This document shows positions 33,723 to 46,243 of a stretch of 64,000 bases of DNA, in pieces (the first letter of the stretch is position 1; every line of letters starts with the position of its first letter). The stretch covers positions 682,001 to 746,000 of the forward strand of contig OU015569.1 of NCBI GenBank assembly GCA_907165135.1, read 5' to 3'. Source of the stretch: Oikopleura dioica. Taxonomy: Eukaryota; Chordata; Appendicularia; Copelata; Oikopleuridae. The position numbers and the translations under genes were made by a program. A model generated the notes under the pieces. It had not been told where the DNA came from. It did no database searches and saw nothing but the letters and a program-made list of their open reading frames with translations.

Positions 33723-34156
33723 TTACAGGTACTTCACAAAAAATGGAGCTGTTTATAGACACATCGACAATTGTATTTGCAAGATATCTAGGTGGACTAA
33801 ACAAGGGTCTCGCATCAATTGATCTTGAGAGCTTCGCCGAGATAAGATGCTGGACGTCTGTCGACATCGAGAAAAACCCTCCAGAAGGCGAGGACGGTTG
33901 CTAAGTTGCAAAAGCACAGGTGATTATTAACAAAAGCGAAGGTCCCTACTTTTGCCAAGAAAACCTTGTCGAGCTTTCCTTTTTGGAAAATTGCCAAAAA
34001 CTGAATTAGCTAGCTTCATCAACCTGAGTAGAAAACCTGAGTCAGGTTCTATTTTGATGATTCCTGAAAATAGATGCCAGAAAAATGCATCAAATTGCAC
34101 AAAAACACGATCTTTGCAAATGAAAAACTGCAATTTGCAGTCTGCAAATGAAATAA
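33723..34156. other. Intergenic with a fragment of family A
   Basis: A single arm (GTAGAAAACCTGAGTCAGG) occurs near 34028-34046. Open frames on both strands here lack splice context and are rejected. Confidence 0.45.
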
Positions 34157-35115
34157 GGCAGCGCCTGTTTTGCCCAAATTCCCGGATCGCCCACATCCCG
34201 GATCGCCCATTTTCCTGGATCGCCCATTGTGGGCAAAACGGGAAAATGTGCGGAACGGGATTTGTGTGCAAACTAGGATTTGCAATTGTAAATTTGAAAT
34301 ATGATAATGAAAGAAGGTGGTTTAGAAATTCTAACGTTAGTTTGCACGCAACCTCCAATTTATCACCTCCAAAAAGGGTTGAATCTCATACTTGCGCGTG
34401 CTAATCCCTGCAAAAATCTGACCTCGGATGACCCCAAATGACAGTTTTTAATGAAGAAAGATAGATAAAATGTCTTTTGGGGGCATTTGTGACACAAATG
34501 GTGTACTTTTTGTGAAAAAGTACTCAATTTTTGTCGAGTTCCCCGACTTCAAGAGCCTCTAGCTCCTCAGGAACCCCTGGTCTCAGTACTTTTCTATATC
34601 TCAAAATGAACGTCAGAGCCTGGGCTACAATTCTAGCACAGCCACTAGCTCTAAAAGGGCGGTCTGGGCATTCAAAAATTCAAATTTCCGAAGTTGGCCA
34701 GATTTTGGGACTTCGGAGGTACCTAAATGCCCTCAGGGCACAAGATAACCCTCAGCTATCAATAGTCAAAATGATCCCCAGCTTCTGAGCTATCTAAAAC
34801 TGTATTATATGCTCACCTTACTAAGCCCAAAAAAGCTCAATTAAAAGTGTTTTCCCCTATTCCCAATTTCATATCGGACATTCCAAAGTAGATTTGACCG
34901 AGTTATGATTTTTTGAAAGAAGAAAAGAAGAAAAGATATAATACTCAGGGATAAAGAGTTCCTTTTCTAATTTTGTAAATCCCGTTCTGCCCAATCCTGA
35001 ATTGCACATTTTCCTGATCCGCACATTTTCCCGTTTTGCCCACAATGGGCGATCAAGGAAAATGGGCGATCCGGGATGTGGGCGATCCGGGATTTTGGGC
35101 GAAACGGGAGCTGCC
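34157..35115. mobile_element. 959-bp inverted-repeat element with 9-bp target duplication
   Basis: Arms of about 100 bp: left 34157-34260, right 35010-35115, beginning GGCAGCGCC and ending GGAGCTGCC. Each arm contains tandem GGATCGCCCA units and TGGGCAAAACGGGAAAATGT. The 9-mer ATGAAATAA lies directly on both sides (34148-34156, 35116-35124). No coding frame is evident in the middle. A 9-bp duplication suggests a Mutator-type origin. Confidence 0.82.
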
Positions 35116-35124
35116 ATGAAATAA

Positions 35125-35543
35125 GTAGCATTACTGTATTCTGCAAGTCGAGGCCTGTGTCCTTGAGAAGCTTGTTTTATGAGTACTGGCGATTAATTTG
35201 TATTCTGGAATGTCTCCATTCATCCAAATCGTCAATGACGAAATAATTTCATCGTCGTTTCTATTTTGAGTTGTTGTTGATTCGCTTCAGTAATTTTAAG
35301 TTCTATCTATGTTCAGAGGGTAACACAGGCCGCCATTTGCTCTTCAGCCTTGTATTCTTTATCACTCCATCCAGAAGAGTTGATAAAAGGTCGTCTACCA
35401 CCATTTGAAATGAAAATCGATGCGATAAAAAGTTCACGATGAAACTTTAATTCCCACGACTTCTTTTATTGCTGAAACGGCAACAATAAACGGCCTCTTA
35501 TTTTCCCACTCGAGCGATAAGAACTTCCAAGAAAGGGATCAAC
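35125..35543. other. Intergenic, no gene seen
   Basis: No supported exon or repeat end. Confidence 0.45.
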
Positions 35544-36086
35544 TTAACCGCATGGGACAGATCGGGGGATAGAGGCGCTCGGACAGAAGGTGTATTCCAC
35601 TGCACTTAAGAAAACTACTGGTCGGATAAACTTGAAAATTATACCCAATACTAATTTTAGGGTGTAGATTTCAAATCCGCCATCAAAATTTGCATAGCGC
35701 TTTTCCTTATTGCAGAAAAAAATGGCATTTATCACATGGGGTCTCAAAAATTATCTTTTATTTAGATTTCTTGAAAAAGTAAATTCAATATTTGAAATCA
35801 GCGATATCGAAAACATATAAAACCCCTTTTAGTAGACAAAATTCTTGATATTGGTTCGGTTTCAATGTGCAAATACTCAGCGGGAGGGCGATTAGGCCGC
35901 ATATAATCCGGTGCAGAGGGCGGTTGGTAACCGATAATTCCTTGAAACTTATCAGACCTGCTCCAATTATATGAAGGAACAACCATTTTAATTTTTATCT
36001 AATTTGGACAATTTGTTCGGAAGTTATTAAGCTGAAAAGTCCTTAAGTGCAGTGGAATACACCTTCTGTCCCATGCGGTTAATGAC
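35544..36086. mobile_element. Inverted-repeat element of about 540 bp
   Basis: The left end CTTAACCGCATGGGACAG is mirrored by CTGTCCCATGCGGTTAA at the right. Inner arms AAGGTGTATTCCACTGCACT and its complement follow. The left arm carries an extra 22-nt GC-rich insert (ATCGGGGGATAGAGGCGCTC). No coding potential. Confidence 0.78.
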
Positions 36087-36100
36087 GATGGTCTGGGATT

Positions 36101-36294
36101 TTCGGCTCGGCAACCTGTGTCGAAACCTGAGTCAGGGCCGGAAAGAGCTTAAATGAAAAGCCGCGCAGCGGCTATTTTGGAAAGGAAGCTGCGAATGCAA
36201 AGCGGCTTCGTTTCCAGAATAGCCGCTTCGCGGCTTTTCATTCAAGCTCTTTCAGGCCCTGACTCAGGTTTTGGACACAGGTTGCCGAGCCGAG
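36101..36294. repeat. Family A MITE, full length
   Basis: CGGCTCGGCAACCTGTGTCG at left and GGACACAGGTTGCCGAGCCG at right, with GCCGCGCAGCGGC and GCCGCTTCGCGGC hairpins. Confidence 0.9.
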
Positions 36295-36662
36295 AATTAT
36301 GATTATGATTGTCGCGAGTCTCGGGACAAGTAAGAGGAGGGATGACGAAAGTAGAAGGGTCACGTGATTGTTGTTGGAAGGAAAGCGTCTAATGGGATGC
36401 TGACGGTCATAGGGCGGGTGGTCGTTCGAAAACAAGTCGATGTCTGAGGGGGCATCTGGGGATCATGATTGGCCGCCAGCTCAGTGGGCGTAGTTGAGCC
36501 ACTCTCGCGTGATGCCACTGGCGAGACGGGAGCTCAAACGAATCGAGCGCGAAACGCATCACTCTCGACTCGGCACCACAACAACGCCGAGCAAATCCAT
36601 TTCCAGCAGAAAAGGCTACAGAAGTAGCTTTTCGAGAAACAACCGAAAAAAAAGCGACAAAA
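36295..36662. other. Upstream region of the GATE-16 gene
   Basis: GC-richer than its surroundings; probable promoter and 5' leader. No element recognised. Confidence 0.4.
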
Positions 36663-38557
<1,895 letters not shown>

Positions 38558-39029
38558 ATTTGCGATGACGATGATGATGACGAACCCTTCTTTTTCAAAT
38601 TCGCGTAGTTCAGTTTTAAACAACTCAAATTCACCCGGGCGCTGAGGCCTCCTCCTCGGCTCTCGCCTTTCACTCAAACCGTTAAAAAGTGCCACCAGGC
38701 TCGCAGGATCGCCGAGATGGCACCGCCATCTTCACCGCATCATTCCTACGTTTTTTCACCAAAAACGATCGGTGAGGATGCGCAGTGGCCCATCTCCCCT
38801 CGAGATTTTTATTTTTACACAGACTTCCTACGGCGCGCAAAAAATTCACAAAATTCAAAACTCGACAAAAACAAATTATATCTTGCTCTTTCTTTTCATA
38901 CAGTAAATATCTGTGTTTGCTCTTGCTGCGTACATTTTCTTTAAAAAAAGTGAACAACAATAAAGGATACCAGACATAATCGAAACCATCTGTCTTATCT
39001 TTTGCAGGACACAAGCAAACTAAACTATG
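38558..39029. other. GATE-16 3' flank
   Basis: Likely untranslated region with AATAAA near 38961; no other gene supported. Confidence 0.45.
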
Positions 39030-39236
39030 GGGCCCCCATCAGGTTCTAAAGGGCTTAGATTAAAAGCCGCGTAGCGGCTTTCTTGGAACAGGAGCCGCTT
39101 TGCGGCTTCGCATCAAAAACATTAGAGTCTATTATTGGATACTACCGAAGGCGCTCTGCGGCTTCGTTTTTAAAAAAGCCGCTACGCGGCTTTTCATTTG
39201 AGCTCTTTATAGCCTGACTCAGGATTTCCGAACCAA
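39030..39236. repeat. Family A MITE, decayed ends
   Basis: Two GCCGC hairpins (GCCGCGTAGCGGC, GCCGCTACGCGGC) with a weak right arm (GCCTGACTCAGGATTTCC); the left terminal repeat is lost. Confidence 0.7.
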
Positions 39237-39586
39237 GATTTTCATGGTTGTCGTTTATAATTGTCATTTTTTGAGTTTCAAATTGGAAATTTCCGCATTG
39301 GCAGATCAATTGGTTTGGAGTATGCATTCTTGTCAAATATTAGTTTTTGTTGAATTTATACTCGCCCCTTCGGATTGGCGAGGTCTTGGCTTTCTCATTT
39401 TCCCTTTTTGCTCGGTTCGCTTTTCCGCGATAAAGTTTACTGGGAGAGAAACACAGAAGTATGGCGAATAGGAGGGAGAAAGAGTGCAACTGGATTGAGC
39501 ATGAGTTCAATAAAAAGTAATTCAGGAATTTTTTTTTTTTAAACAACCATTACGAGCGGAGTTTTTAAAGTCTTCAAGGTCTAAAG

Positions 39587-39698
39587 CTGGGCTCGGCAAC
39601 CTGTGTAGAAAACCTGAGTCAGGTTCCAAAGAGCCGCCTAGAATTTCAAAGTAGATGCAAATCCTGACTCAGGTTTTTTTACACAGGTTGCGCAATTC
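39587..39698. repeat. Family A MITE
   Basis: CTGGGCTCGGCAACCTGTGT to TTTACACAGGTTGCGCAATTCAG; the core is reduced to about 40 bp. Confidence 0.85.
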
Positions 39699-39809
39699 AG
39701 GCTTGAAATTTATTTTTTGATCGAATAAATTTCAATGAATTTTTGTAGCAAAACGACTTCAATCGTTCTATACGAATGCATTTTGCAGGAAAACTTGGAC
39801 ATTGGAAAA

Positions 39810-41216
39810 ATGAACGACGCTTGGGAATATGTTGTGCGCGAACATGAAGGGTTGACAAAAACGATTCGGATGGAAGAAACGAAGATCAGCAGCGTTTTCA
39901 TGGCTGCAAATCAAACCTTGGGAGAGTCGCACAAAAGGATCGAATATCTCAAGAACGTCGACATTCCTCGCTTTCTGGAATTGATCACAAATCAAGACGA
40001 TGAAATCACACTGAAAGCCGTTCCGTTCCGACTCTGGTTCGTCATCAACAAGGACACTTTATGGATCTGTCTCAAGTTGCCCCGCTCGATGGCGGACAAC
40101 AAGTCCATGCAGATTATTGTCAACGGTAACTTACGCATATTTTTTCTTCAGAGATTCATCAGTTTAAGAGCTTCTTCGGCACTACGACGAGGCTAATTCG
40201 CACCAGGGGATGTCAGTAGAGAATACTTACGAGGGCAAGATCTTCGAGACCCAAGATACCGAAATTGAAGCTCACGATGACAGAAAACAACAGCTCAAGC
40301 ATTTTCATGGTGGTCTTTCAATTCCAGTGTCGCGTGGGGAAGAATACAAAATGACGGATCCTTGTGGAGTCTTAACCGCATCAATCAAGCTACGCGAGGG
40401 CTACAAGAATCCAAGAGAAAGAAAAACTTTTATCTGCAAAGCAATGATTGCTTCTATTTTTGGAATGTGCGAAATGCGAAGCACATCTGTTTACAAGTCT
40501 ATCCATAAAAACCTTCCCCTGTTGGACTTTGAAGTTGACTTCGATTTCCGCAATCTGCACGGAAACTTTTCCGAGGGAAACGTATCTTACGAAAAACGAT
40601 AGGAAACTTTTCCTTTGATATTAACTGCGTTATCACGCAAGAGCAGAAGAATCAGGAAGCGAGGGATATCCAGGCTTATCTTTGGAAGCTGTTCTTCGAA
40701 GACGATCAAACCGAACTGATGACTCTTGAATCGCGACTCTTTCAAGAATACCCAGCCAAACGAGAAACACGCAAAGAGCTCAACTCTTCTCGTTCGACTA
40801 TTCGTCGCAATAATCAAGGATTCACGCGTTCCGTTGCCTTCAGTTTTAATTTTGTCGAAGAAACAAAGCTCAAGGCGCGAACTGGGAGGACTCATGATTT
40901 GTGTAAGTGGTTTTTATCCATGTAAAAGATTGAATCAAAATTAGGCGATGTTCAAAACGTTTACTTCGCTGGTGGGCATCATACGCCCTTGAGAGCTGCG
41001 TACATCGTCAACTTTACATTTATCGGTAAACGAGCATCTCTGTCTGTGCTCTATCCTCGGACGAAAGATACAAATAAAAATTACGAAGTCGCCGACTACA
41101 TATGCAAAAATATTGAAGACGCTTTCGACTATCTCGAGAACCAGTCCGACTTCAGTTACGCCACTTTGGACGAGTTCAAAAGACAACAGTCGCAGAGACG
41201 ATCGACTCATGTGTAA
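39810..41216 (+). CDS. Unrecognised 426-residue protein, one GA-AG intron
   Basis: Four exons (39810-40125, 40169-40561, 40603-40902, 40945-41216) give 426 residues. The start ATG lies 20 bases after a TTTTGCAG acceptor, a likely trans-splice site. Residues 1-105 are helical and charged (EYVVREHEGLTKTIRMEETK). The rest alternates strands and charged helices (DFEVDFDFRNLHGNFSFDIN, VAFSFNFVEETKLKARTGRT) and ends in a helix (YICKNIEDAFDYLENQ). There is no signal peptide or membrane helix. Intron 2 (40562-40602, 41 nt) must be GA-AG to keep the frame and is flanked by a 12-bp direct repeat. I do not recognise the family and assign no function. The clean four-exon frame makes a real gene very likely. 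Confidence 0.8.
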
Positions 41217-41327
41217 CTGTAATTATTTGCTGTATTAAAATATTTTCTGATTGTTTTATGATTTGCCTCCTGCGACAGTTCGCACATTGCTCATCCATCT
41301 TTCCCTTTTTTACATAAATAGCAATAA

Positions 41328-41858
41328 AAATTTCCTGACTGAAACCAGACCACAAAAAGATGGGCCAGATCAAACGTTTTTCCAGTGCAAAACTTGCGAG
41401 ACCTCTTGGTCTTCAAAAGAGTATCGAAAACTCAAGTCGCAGTGTCCAAATGAGAACTGTGACAACGATGAATATGTCAAGGATATAAGAAAAAGAGAAA
41501 GTACTACGGCCGTTTGTTCGGCCATTTTGGCTGTAAAAAGTGTGCGAATAGATGGGCAAGTGCGTTTTCTTACGCTCGTGTTTGGCAGAAATGCAAGGTG
41601 AGGAGGAGTAAAGTCAAGGGTACAAGCAGGGCATTTTTTGTTTAGGAATGTTTCGCTAAAGCGACGCCGCACAACCTGATCGAGCATGAAATCAAGGAAG
41701 ACAACAAGAATGACCCTGGGAAGAAAAGAAAGCCCCACCGAGCAGATCTTTGCGGAATGTGCTCGTCTGGGACGCCCTGTCAAGCTGTTCGGGACCAGCA
41801 GCTTCCTGACGTTATCCAAGCCCTGCAGCGAGTGACTCTTGTCGAGCCGGCCCGTTGA
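41328..41858 (+). CDS. ZAR1-like 3CxxC zinc-finger protein, 5' end unresolved
   Basis: Resembles zygote-arrest proteins, RNA-binding regulators of maternal mRNA. The upstream exon ends at 41597; the last exon is 41646-41858. The exon shows CKTCETSW and CPNENC, then KYYGRLFGHFGCKKCANRW and ARVWQKCKECF. The end carries KRKPHRADLCGMCSSGTPC, the hallmark RPHRQDLCGRC-type block. The two halves of the first exon are one base out of frame across AAAAA at 41490-41494; one more A restores KDIRKKRKYYG. No start codon was found in frame. The polyadenylation signal AATAAA is in GAAAATAAACTG just after the stop. The last exon and flank are duplicated at 42875-43215. Confidence 0.72.
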
Positions 41859-42187
41859 AAATAAACTGTTCTGTAAATCGAGTTTGTTAGAGTCTGTTAA
41901 GAGGCGACAGGAAAGAAATGAAAAATGAGCAAAGTTAGCGTTATTTTGTTTGAAGAGTTAGGGAGGCGTTTTTTGAAATCAAGGAAGAAGATCGACGCGA
42001 AACTTGTTCCCTTGGTATTCTTGCCCGTCAGTTTTTTCGGCTAGGTTTGGAAGAGAAAAGAATTTTCGGAAATTTTCATTGAAAAAATTTCATGAAAAAT
42101 GGTGGTCGGTGCCGACCCTAGGTGTTAACTGAGATCCCTTGCTTTCCTCTTGCAAGCGCTAGAAATTCTAGATAATCCCATGTTGCC

Positions 42188-42452
42188 ATGGCAACGAGCC
42201 CTTTTCGCGAATCTCTAGAACTTCTGTTGACCTCAGGGCTAAAAACGCTGAAAAAGTCAGTTCGTCGAACTTCGACAGTCCGAAGCCGCCCGAAAAAAGG
42301 TAAATTTCTTCAGAAAAAAGCGATAATTGAAAATTTCTTCAGAGATCTGAAGGTCCAGCTTAGGCAGAAATGAGACGCTGGACCAGACTGATTTGAATCT
42401 GGAAACAGAGTCGAATTCAACCTGCAGTCGACGAACTCGACTGCGGAAGTGA
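42188..42452 (+). CDS. Possible 66-residue basic protein
   Basis: ATG at 42188 opens MATSPFRESLELLLTSG then a basic run (KTLKKSVRRTSTVRSRPKK) to a donor at 42300. Joining to 42364 gives a Ser/Glu-rich end and TGA at 42452. The same frame reopens after that stop and runs to a TAA overlapping AATAAA at 42562, so the true end is uncertain. No family recognised. Confidence 0.4.
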
Positions 42453-42694
42453 CTCTTTCGTCGCTCTCCTAAAAAGGACGAACAGCGAAAAACTGAACGC
42501 GAAATCGGCGAAAAGTCTGGACTTGGACCACAAAGTGTGGATGCTCCTGATAATGTTCATGAATAAAATCAATTTTGACAATCAAAAACCAGTCTTGTTT
42601 TCATTTCTTTTGCATTTGGGAAGGATCACTGTTGAGGAATAGTAAGGTACTTGTCGTGGAGTTTAGTTGGTAGACGGGTAGTTAGCGAGGAAAC

Positions 42695-42872
42695 TGTAGG
42701 AATGTGTAGAAAAGTTGAGTCAGGGTCTGAAAAGCCGCGCAGCGGCTTTTAAGAACAAAGCTGCTTAGCGGCTTGGCAAAATAAACTTTCAAACCCTTCG
42801 TTTTCAAAAAAGTTTTCATTTGAGTTCTTTCAGAGTCTGACACAGGTATTCAGCGCAGGTTGCTAAGCCAAT
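42695..42872. repeat. Family A MITE
   Basis: GGAATGTGTAGAAAAGTTGA at left and CAGGTATTCAGCGCAGGTTGCTAAGCC at right, with GCCGCGCAGCGGC. It directly abuts the duplicated ZAR1-like exon. Confidence 0.8.
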
Positions 42873-42874
42873 AG

Positions 42875-43215
42875 TCAAGGCAAGGCCCTTATTGTTGTTT
42901 AGGAATGTTTTGCTAAAGCGACGCCGCACAACCTGATCGAGCATGAAATCAAGGAAGACAACAAGAATGACCCTGGAAAGAAAAGAAAACCCCACCGAGC
43001 AGATCTTTGTGGAATGTGCTCGTCTGGGACGCCCTGTCAAGCTGTTCGAGACCAGCAGCTTCCTGACGTTATCGAAGCCTTGGAGCGAGTGACTCTTGTC
43101 GAGCCGGCCTGTTAAAAATAAACTGATCTGTAAATCGAGTTTGTTAGAGTCTGTCAAGAGGCGATAGGAGAGAAATGACAAGTGAGCGTAACTTTGTTTG
43201 AAGAGTAAGAGAGGC
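42875..43215 (+). pseudogene. Duplicated last exon of the ZAR1-like gene
   Basis: Near-identical to 41610-41965, including part of the preceding intron (GTTTAG|GAATGT), the whole last exon and AATAAA. The exon frame (about 42904-43113) is intact and ends TAA instead of TGA, with a few substitutions (QALQR to EALER). No upstream exons are present, so it is either a pseudo-exon or an alternative last exon. Confidence 0.8.
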
Positions 43216-43900
43216 GTGGTATGTTTCGTGGTATGTTGTTTGTAAGTAACATCTGTCTCTGATCGATTTCGGGCGTGATTGACCTCTTGCGCGTGTGGTT
43301 GGGCGTTTGGTCTCGGGGAGCGAATATTTCATTTCTGCCAGCTGGTTTGACTGATCGCTACCTGCCCGCCGCTGACACCAGGGCTGCTCCCATCGATCCC
43401 GCATAAATTCGGCGGCTCTCTGGGCACGCAGCGAGCTGTGAAGCGGCGCACTCAGCGTGCCCAAATCATCGGACACAACTCCTTGTCCTGTCACGTGGTG
43501 GCCCTCACTTCTTCTTCCCTGCGAGCTGCGAGCAGGGAGGGTGAACCGCGGCGGAATCTGAAGAGAAGGAGAGAGAAAAAGAGAGAAGGAACAATCGATT
43601 CGGATTGAGGAGCATCACTCCGCGACAAACAAGAAAAAAGAAAGATAAACCTAAGATAGAAACGAAAAGAAACAAGGAAGAACTGAAGACATAGAAGACG
43701 ATTTCTGTTCCGAGCGGCTTTCTTTTTATTTGGAGTTCTTGAATATTTGACAAGGTACAATGGAGCGCCCCGCAAAATCAACTTTTTCATTTTAATTTGA
43801 AATTCCACTCGCTACTGGAACTCGAAGAAAAATATCTTTTTTCTTTCTCTGAAGGTCAAGAGAGATCCTCTCCACGGCGTGGTGGTTTTAGGATTTTAAG
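43216..43900. other. Intergenic, GC-richer block
   Basis: A long minus-strand open frame crosses 43144-43494, but I cannot attach splice sites or a family, so I do not call it a gene. Confidence 0.4.
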
Positions 43901-44263
43901 ATGCGTTTATTTCGCTCTTTAACTTTTCTCCTGTTTGTTGTCTATTACTATTTGAATTCAGACGCAAATTTCAAGCTTCCCACGGCTTATAGACAGAGAG
44001 AGAGTAGTAGAAGAGTACTCGAATTTAGCGATTTTTCAAAGCGCTGGGCTCGGCAACCTGTGTAGAAAACCTGAGTCAGGATTCGGAAGAGCCAAAATGA
44101 AAAGCCGCATAGCGGCTTATTTTTAAAGGAAGTCGCGAAGCGGCTTCGCCGAAATTACTGCAACAGTCTTTTTCGTGCTTACTCAGATTTTTCCGGATCC
44201 TGAATCAGGTTTTCTACACAGGTTTCACCGACCAGAGATCAGTGTAGCTTGTACTCTGGTTGA
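43901..44263 (+). CDS. Small secreted protein whose intron is a family A MITE
   Basis: ATG at 43901, just after TTTTAAG, opens a clear signal peptide (RLFRSLTFLLFVVYYYL) and a polar segment (YRQRESSRRVLEFSDFSKRW). The frame enters the MITE's left terminal repeat and reaches the built-in donor CAACCT|GTGTAG at 44059/44060. The matching acceptor CTACACAG|GTTTCACC gives exon 44222-44263 and a stop after 13 more codons, for 66 residues. The same frame reopens past that stop and runs to 44470 with a hydrophobic end (GLLLLLILIADFF), so the true 3' end may be longer. The family is not recognised. Confidence 0.5.
44045..44236. mobile_element. Family A MITE overlapping a coding exon
   Basis: CTGGGCTCGGCAACCTGTGT at left and CTACACAGGTTTCACCGACCAG at right, with GCCGCATAGCGGC and AGTCGCGAAGCGGC hairpins. 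No target duplication is visible. Confidence 0.88.
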
Positions 44264-44527
44264 CTGGGAATCCATTGCCCTGTGAATCATTTCCTCGAAC
44301 TGAAAGATTTAGAATCGCTTGGCAAAGAAAATGTAAATTCTGTTGATTTGCGAGAGCCATCTAATCATTTCCCAAAGTTCAAAAGAAAGCCCCCTTCGCG
44401 CTCGCTGAATGGGTTGCGCCCCTGCTGCGGACTACTCTTACTATTGATTTTGATAGCAGATTTCTTTTAAAATCTTTGCGAGCTTTTCATTTTTTCCGAT
44501 TAGAGATCCCTGTTTTTGAGAAAATTG

Positions 44528-44708
44528 AAGCTGTCCACGGAAACCTGTGTAGAAAACCTGAGTCAGGATCCGGAGAAGGAACGAAAAAGACTGCTTTGGT
44601 AATTTTGGCGAAGCCGCTCTGCGGTTTCCTTTAAAAGCCGCTACGCGGCTTTTCATTTTGGCTCTTCCAAATCCTGACTCAGGTTTTCTACGCAGGTTGA
44701 CGAGCTGA
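44528..44708. repeat. Family A MITE
   Basis: GGAAACCTGTGTAGAAAACC to TTTTCTACGCAGGTTGACGAG, with GCCGCTACGCGGC. Confidence 0.85.
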
Positions 44709-45068
44709 ATGAAGAAAAAGAGTGATTAGGAGCATGACTTCCTGTCTGATCACGCGTGCTAATTTTGCCCATCCAAGCTGAAATTTCTTGCTTTTTTCTC
44801 AAAATTATGGAGATTTAAGAGATTACGAAGATTTCAAAGATTGCGAAGATCCTTTTTTGAAGAGATTTGGAATTTATTCAAAGAAGACATCTTTATTTTA
44901 TTTGAACCATGAATCGGATTTTTTCTGATGAGTCTCTCTTTTCCTCTCTTAGTTATCATAATGACTCCCTTATTTTATAACTCAAACATTTATTTAGCTC
45001 TTTAGTCTTTTCAAAGAAGAAATTTCAAATTCGAAAAGAGTTTTTCTATAAAAAATCACCGAAAACCA
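44709..45068. other. Intergenic, no gene seen
   Basis: AT-rich with no supported signal. Confidence 0.45.
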
Positions 45069-45242
45069 GGGCTCTAAGCTCAAAAACCTGTGTTGAAAAC
45101 CTGAGTCAGGGTCCTGAATTAAAAGGTGCATTGAGATAGTAATTTAAAATTACTGATCAAAAGATTTGAAATTCAAAGCCGCGAAAAGCCGCCGTTTTTG
45201 ACCCTGACTCAGGTTTTCTACACAGGTTTTTGAGCTCAGAGC
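45069..45242. repeat. Family A variant with different tips
   Basis: The inner arms are typical (GAAAACCTGAGTCAGGGTC) but the tips read GCTCTAAGCTCAAAAACCTG and CAGGTTTTTGAGCTCAGAGC instead of the usual GGCTCGGCAAC. The ends are still good inverted copies. Confidence 0.8.
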
Positions 45243-45627
45243 TGTAGGATTCAATTTACTGAAAATCTGAAATCAAGAATTTTCGATTTTTTGAAACAGA
45301 AATTTGAAATTTTGAATTCTATTGTATTTCTTTTTCTTGCTGGCTTCTGTTTGTATTGGCGGCGAAATATTAGCCCCGTGTAGTTTTTACAAGATTCTCA
45401 GCGCGGAAATAAAGATTTAGAAAATATTCGTAAATATTATTTTTTGAATATCGCTTTCGATTTCTGTCTTTTGAAAGGAAGCAGCGCGTGTAACCTTTTA
45501 TTTGTAGCTCGCGCTACAATACAATTGTCAATTTTACTACGCCTCACACTGTTGATAAGACTCATTTGATCATTTTTCTAGAGAAAGTAGTAACTCTTCC
45601 TTTTATTTAACAAGAACTGTTTGAATC
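45243..45627. other. Intergenic, no gene seen
   Basis: AT-rich with no supported signal. Confidence 0.45.
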
Positions 45628-45917
45628 TGCGCTCGGAGACCTGTGTAAATACCTGAGTCAGGGTGCAAAAGAGCTTAAACAAATAGCCGCAGCGCGGCTT
45701 TTTGAGACAAAGCTTTTCGCTAGAAATACTTTCTCAACCTACTTTTTTATTCTTGTGTAGAAACCTGAGTCAGGATCCTGAGCAAAAATAAAAACGAAAT
45801 TGAGATGTTAATTTTGGCGAAGCCGCAGAGCGGCTTCGTTGATTGAGAGCGCTACGCGGCTTTTTATTTAATCTGTTTGAGATTGACCCTGACTCAGGTT
45901 TTTACACAGGTTGAAAG
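45628..45917. repeat. Two nested family A MITEs
   Basis: A left end at 45632 (GCGCTCGGAGACCTGTGTAA) and a second left end near 45754 (TTGTGTAGAAACCTGAGTCAGG) share one right end near 45915. This suggests insertion of one copy into another. Confidence 0.75.
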
Positions 45918-46243
45918 ATGAAAACCATTTTTTCGCAATCTGGAAAATTTCAAATTTGCGATTTGTCTTTGATTTGGAAAGTAGAAAGATAAAGTCAAAC
46001 TTCTTCTTTTGGAAATGTTTGCTGAGTAAATTGCGCACAAAGGACGGAAGTTTCATCCGTTCCCTGTCACCTATTTTCTGGCCGTACCAAGCAGCCAGCA
46101 TTTTCAGAGAATCTGAGAGAAAAAAGCAAGAAAGAAATTGGCCGCTAAATCGACCAGATTTTCTAGTCTATAAATTTGAGTTTGTTCTTTCTTTTTTGAC
46201 AGCGCTAGAAATTATCGATTCAATTGTTTTCAGTAGATTTTAA

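Noticed and set aside
43144-43494. 116-codon minus-strand open frame in a GC-rich block
   Set aside because: No exon boundaries or family motifs could be supported; overlaps the flank of the duplicated ZAR1-like exon.
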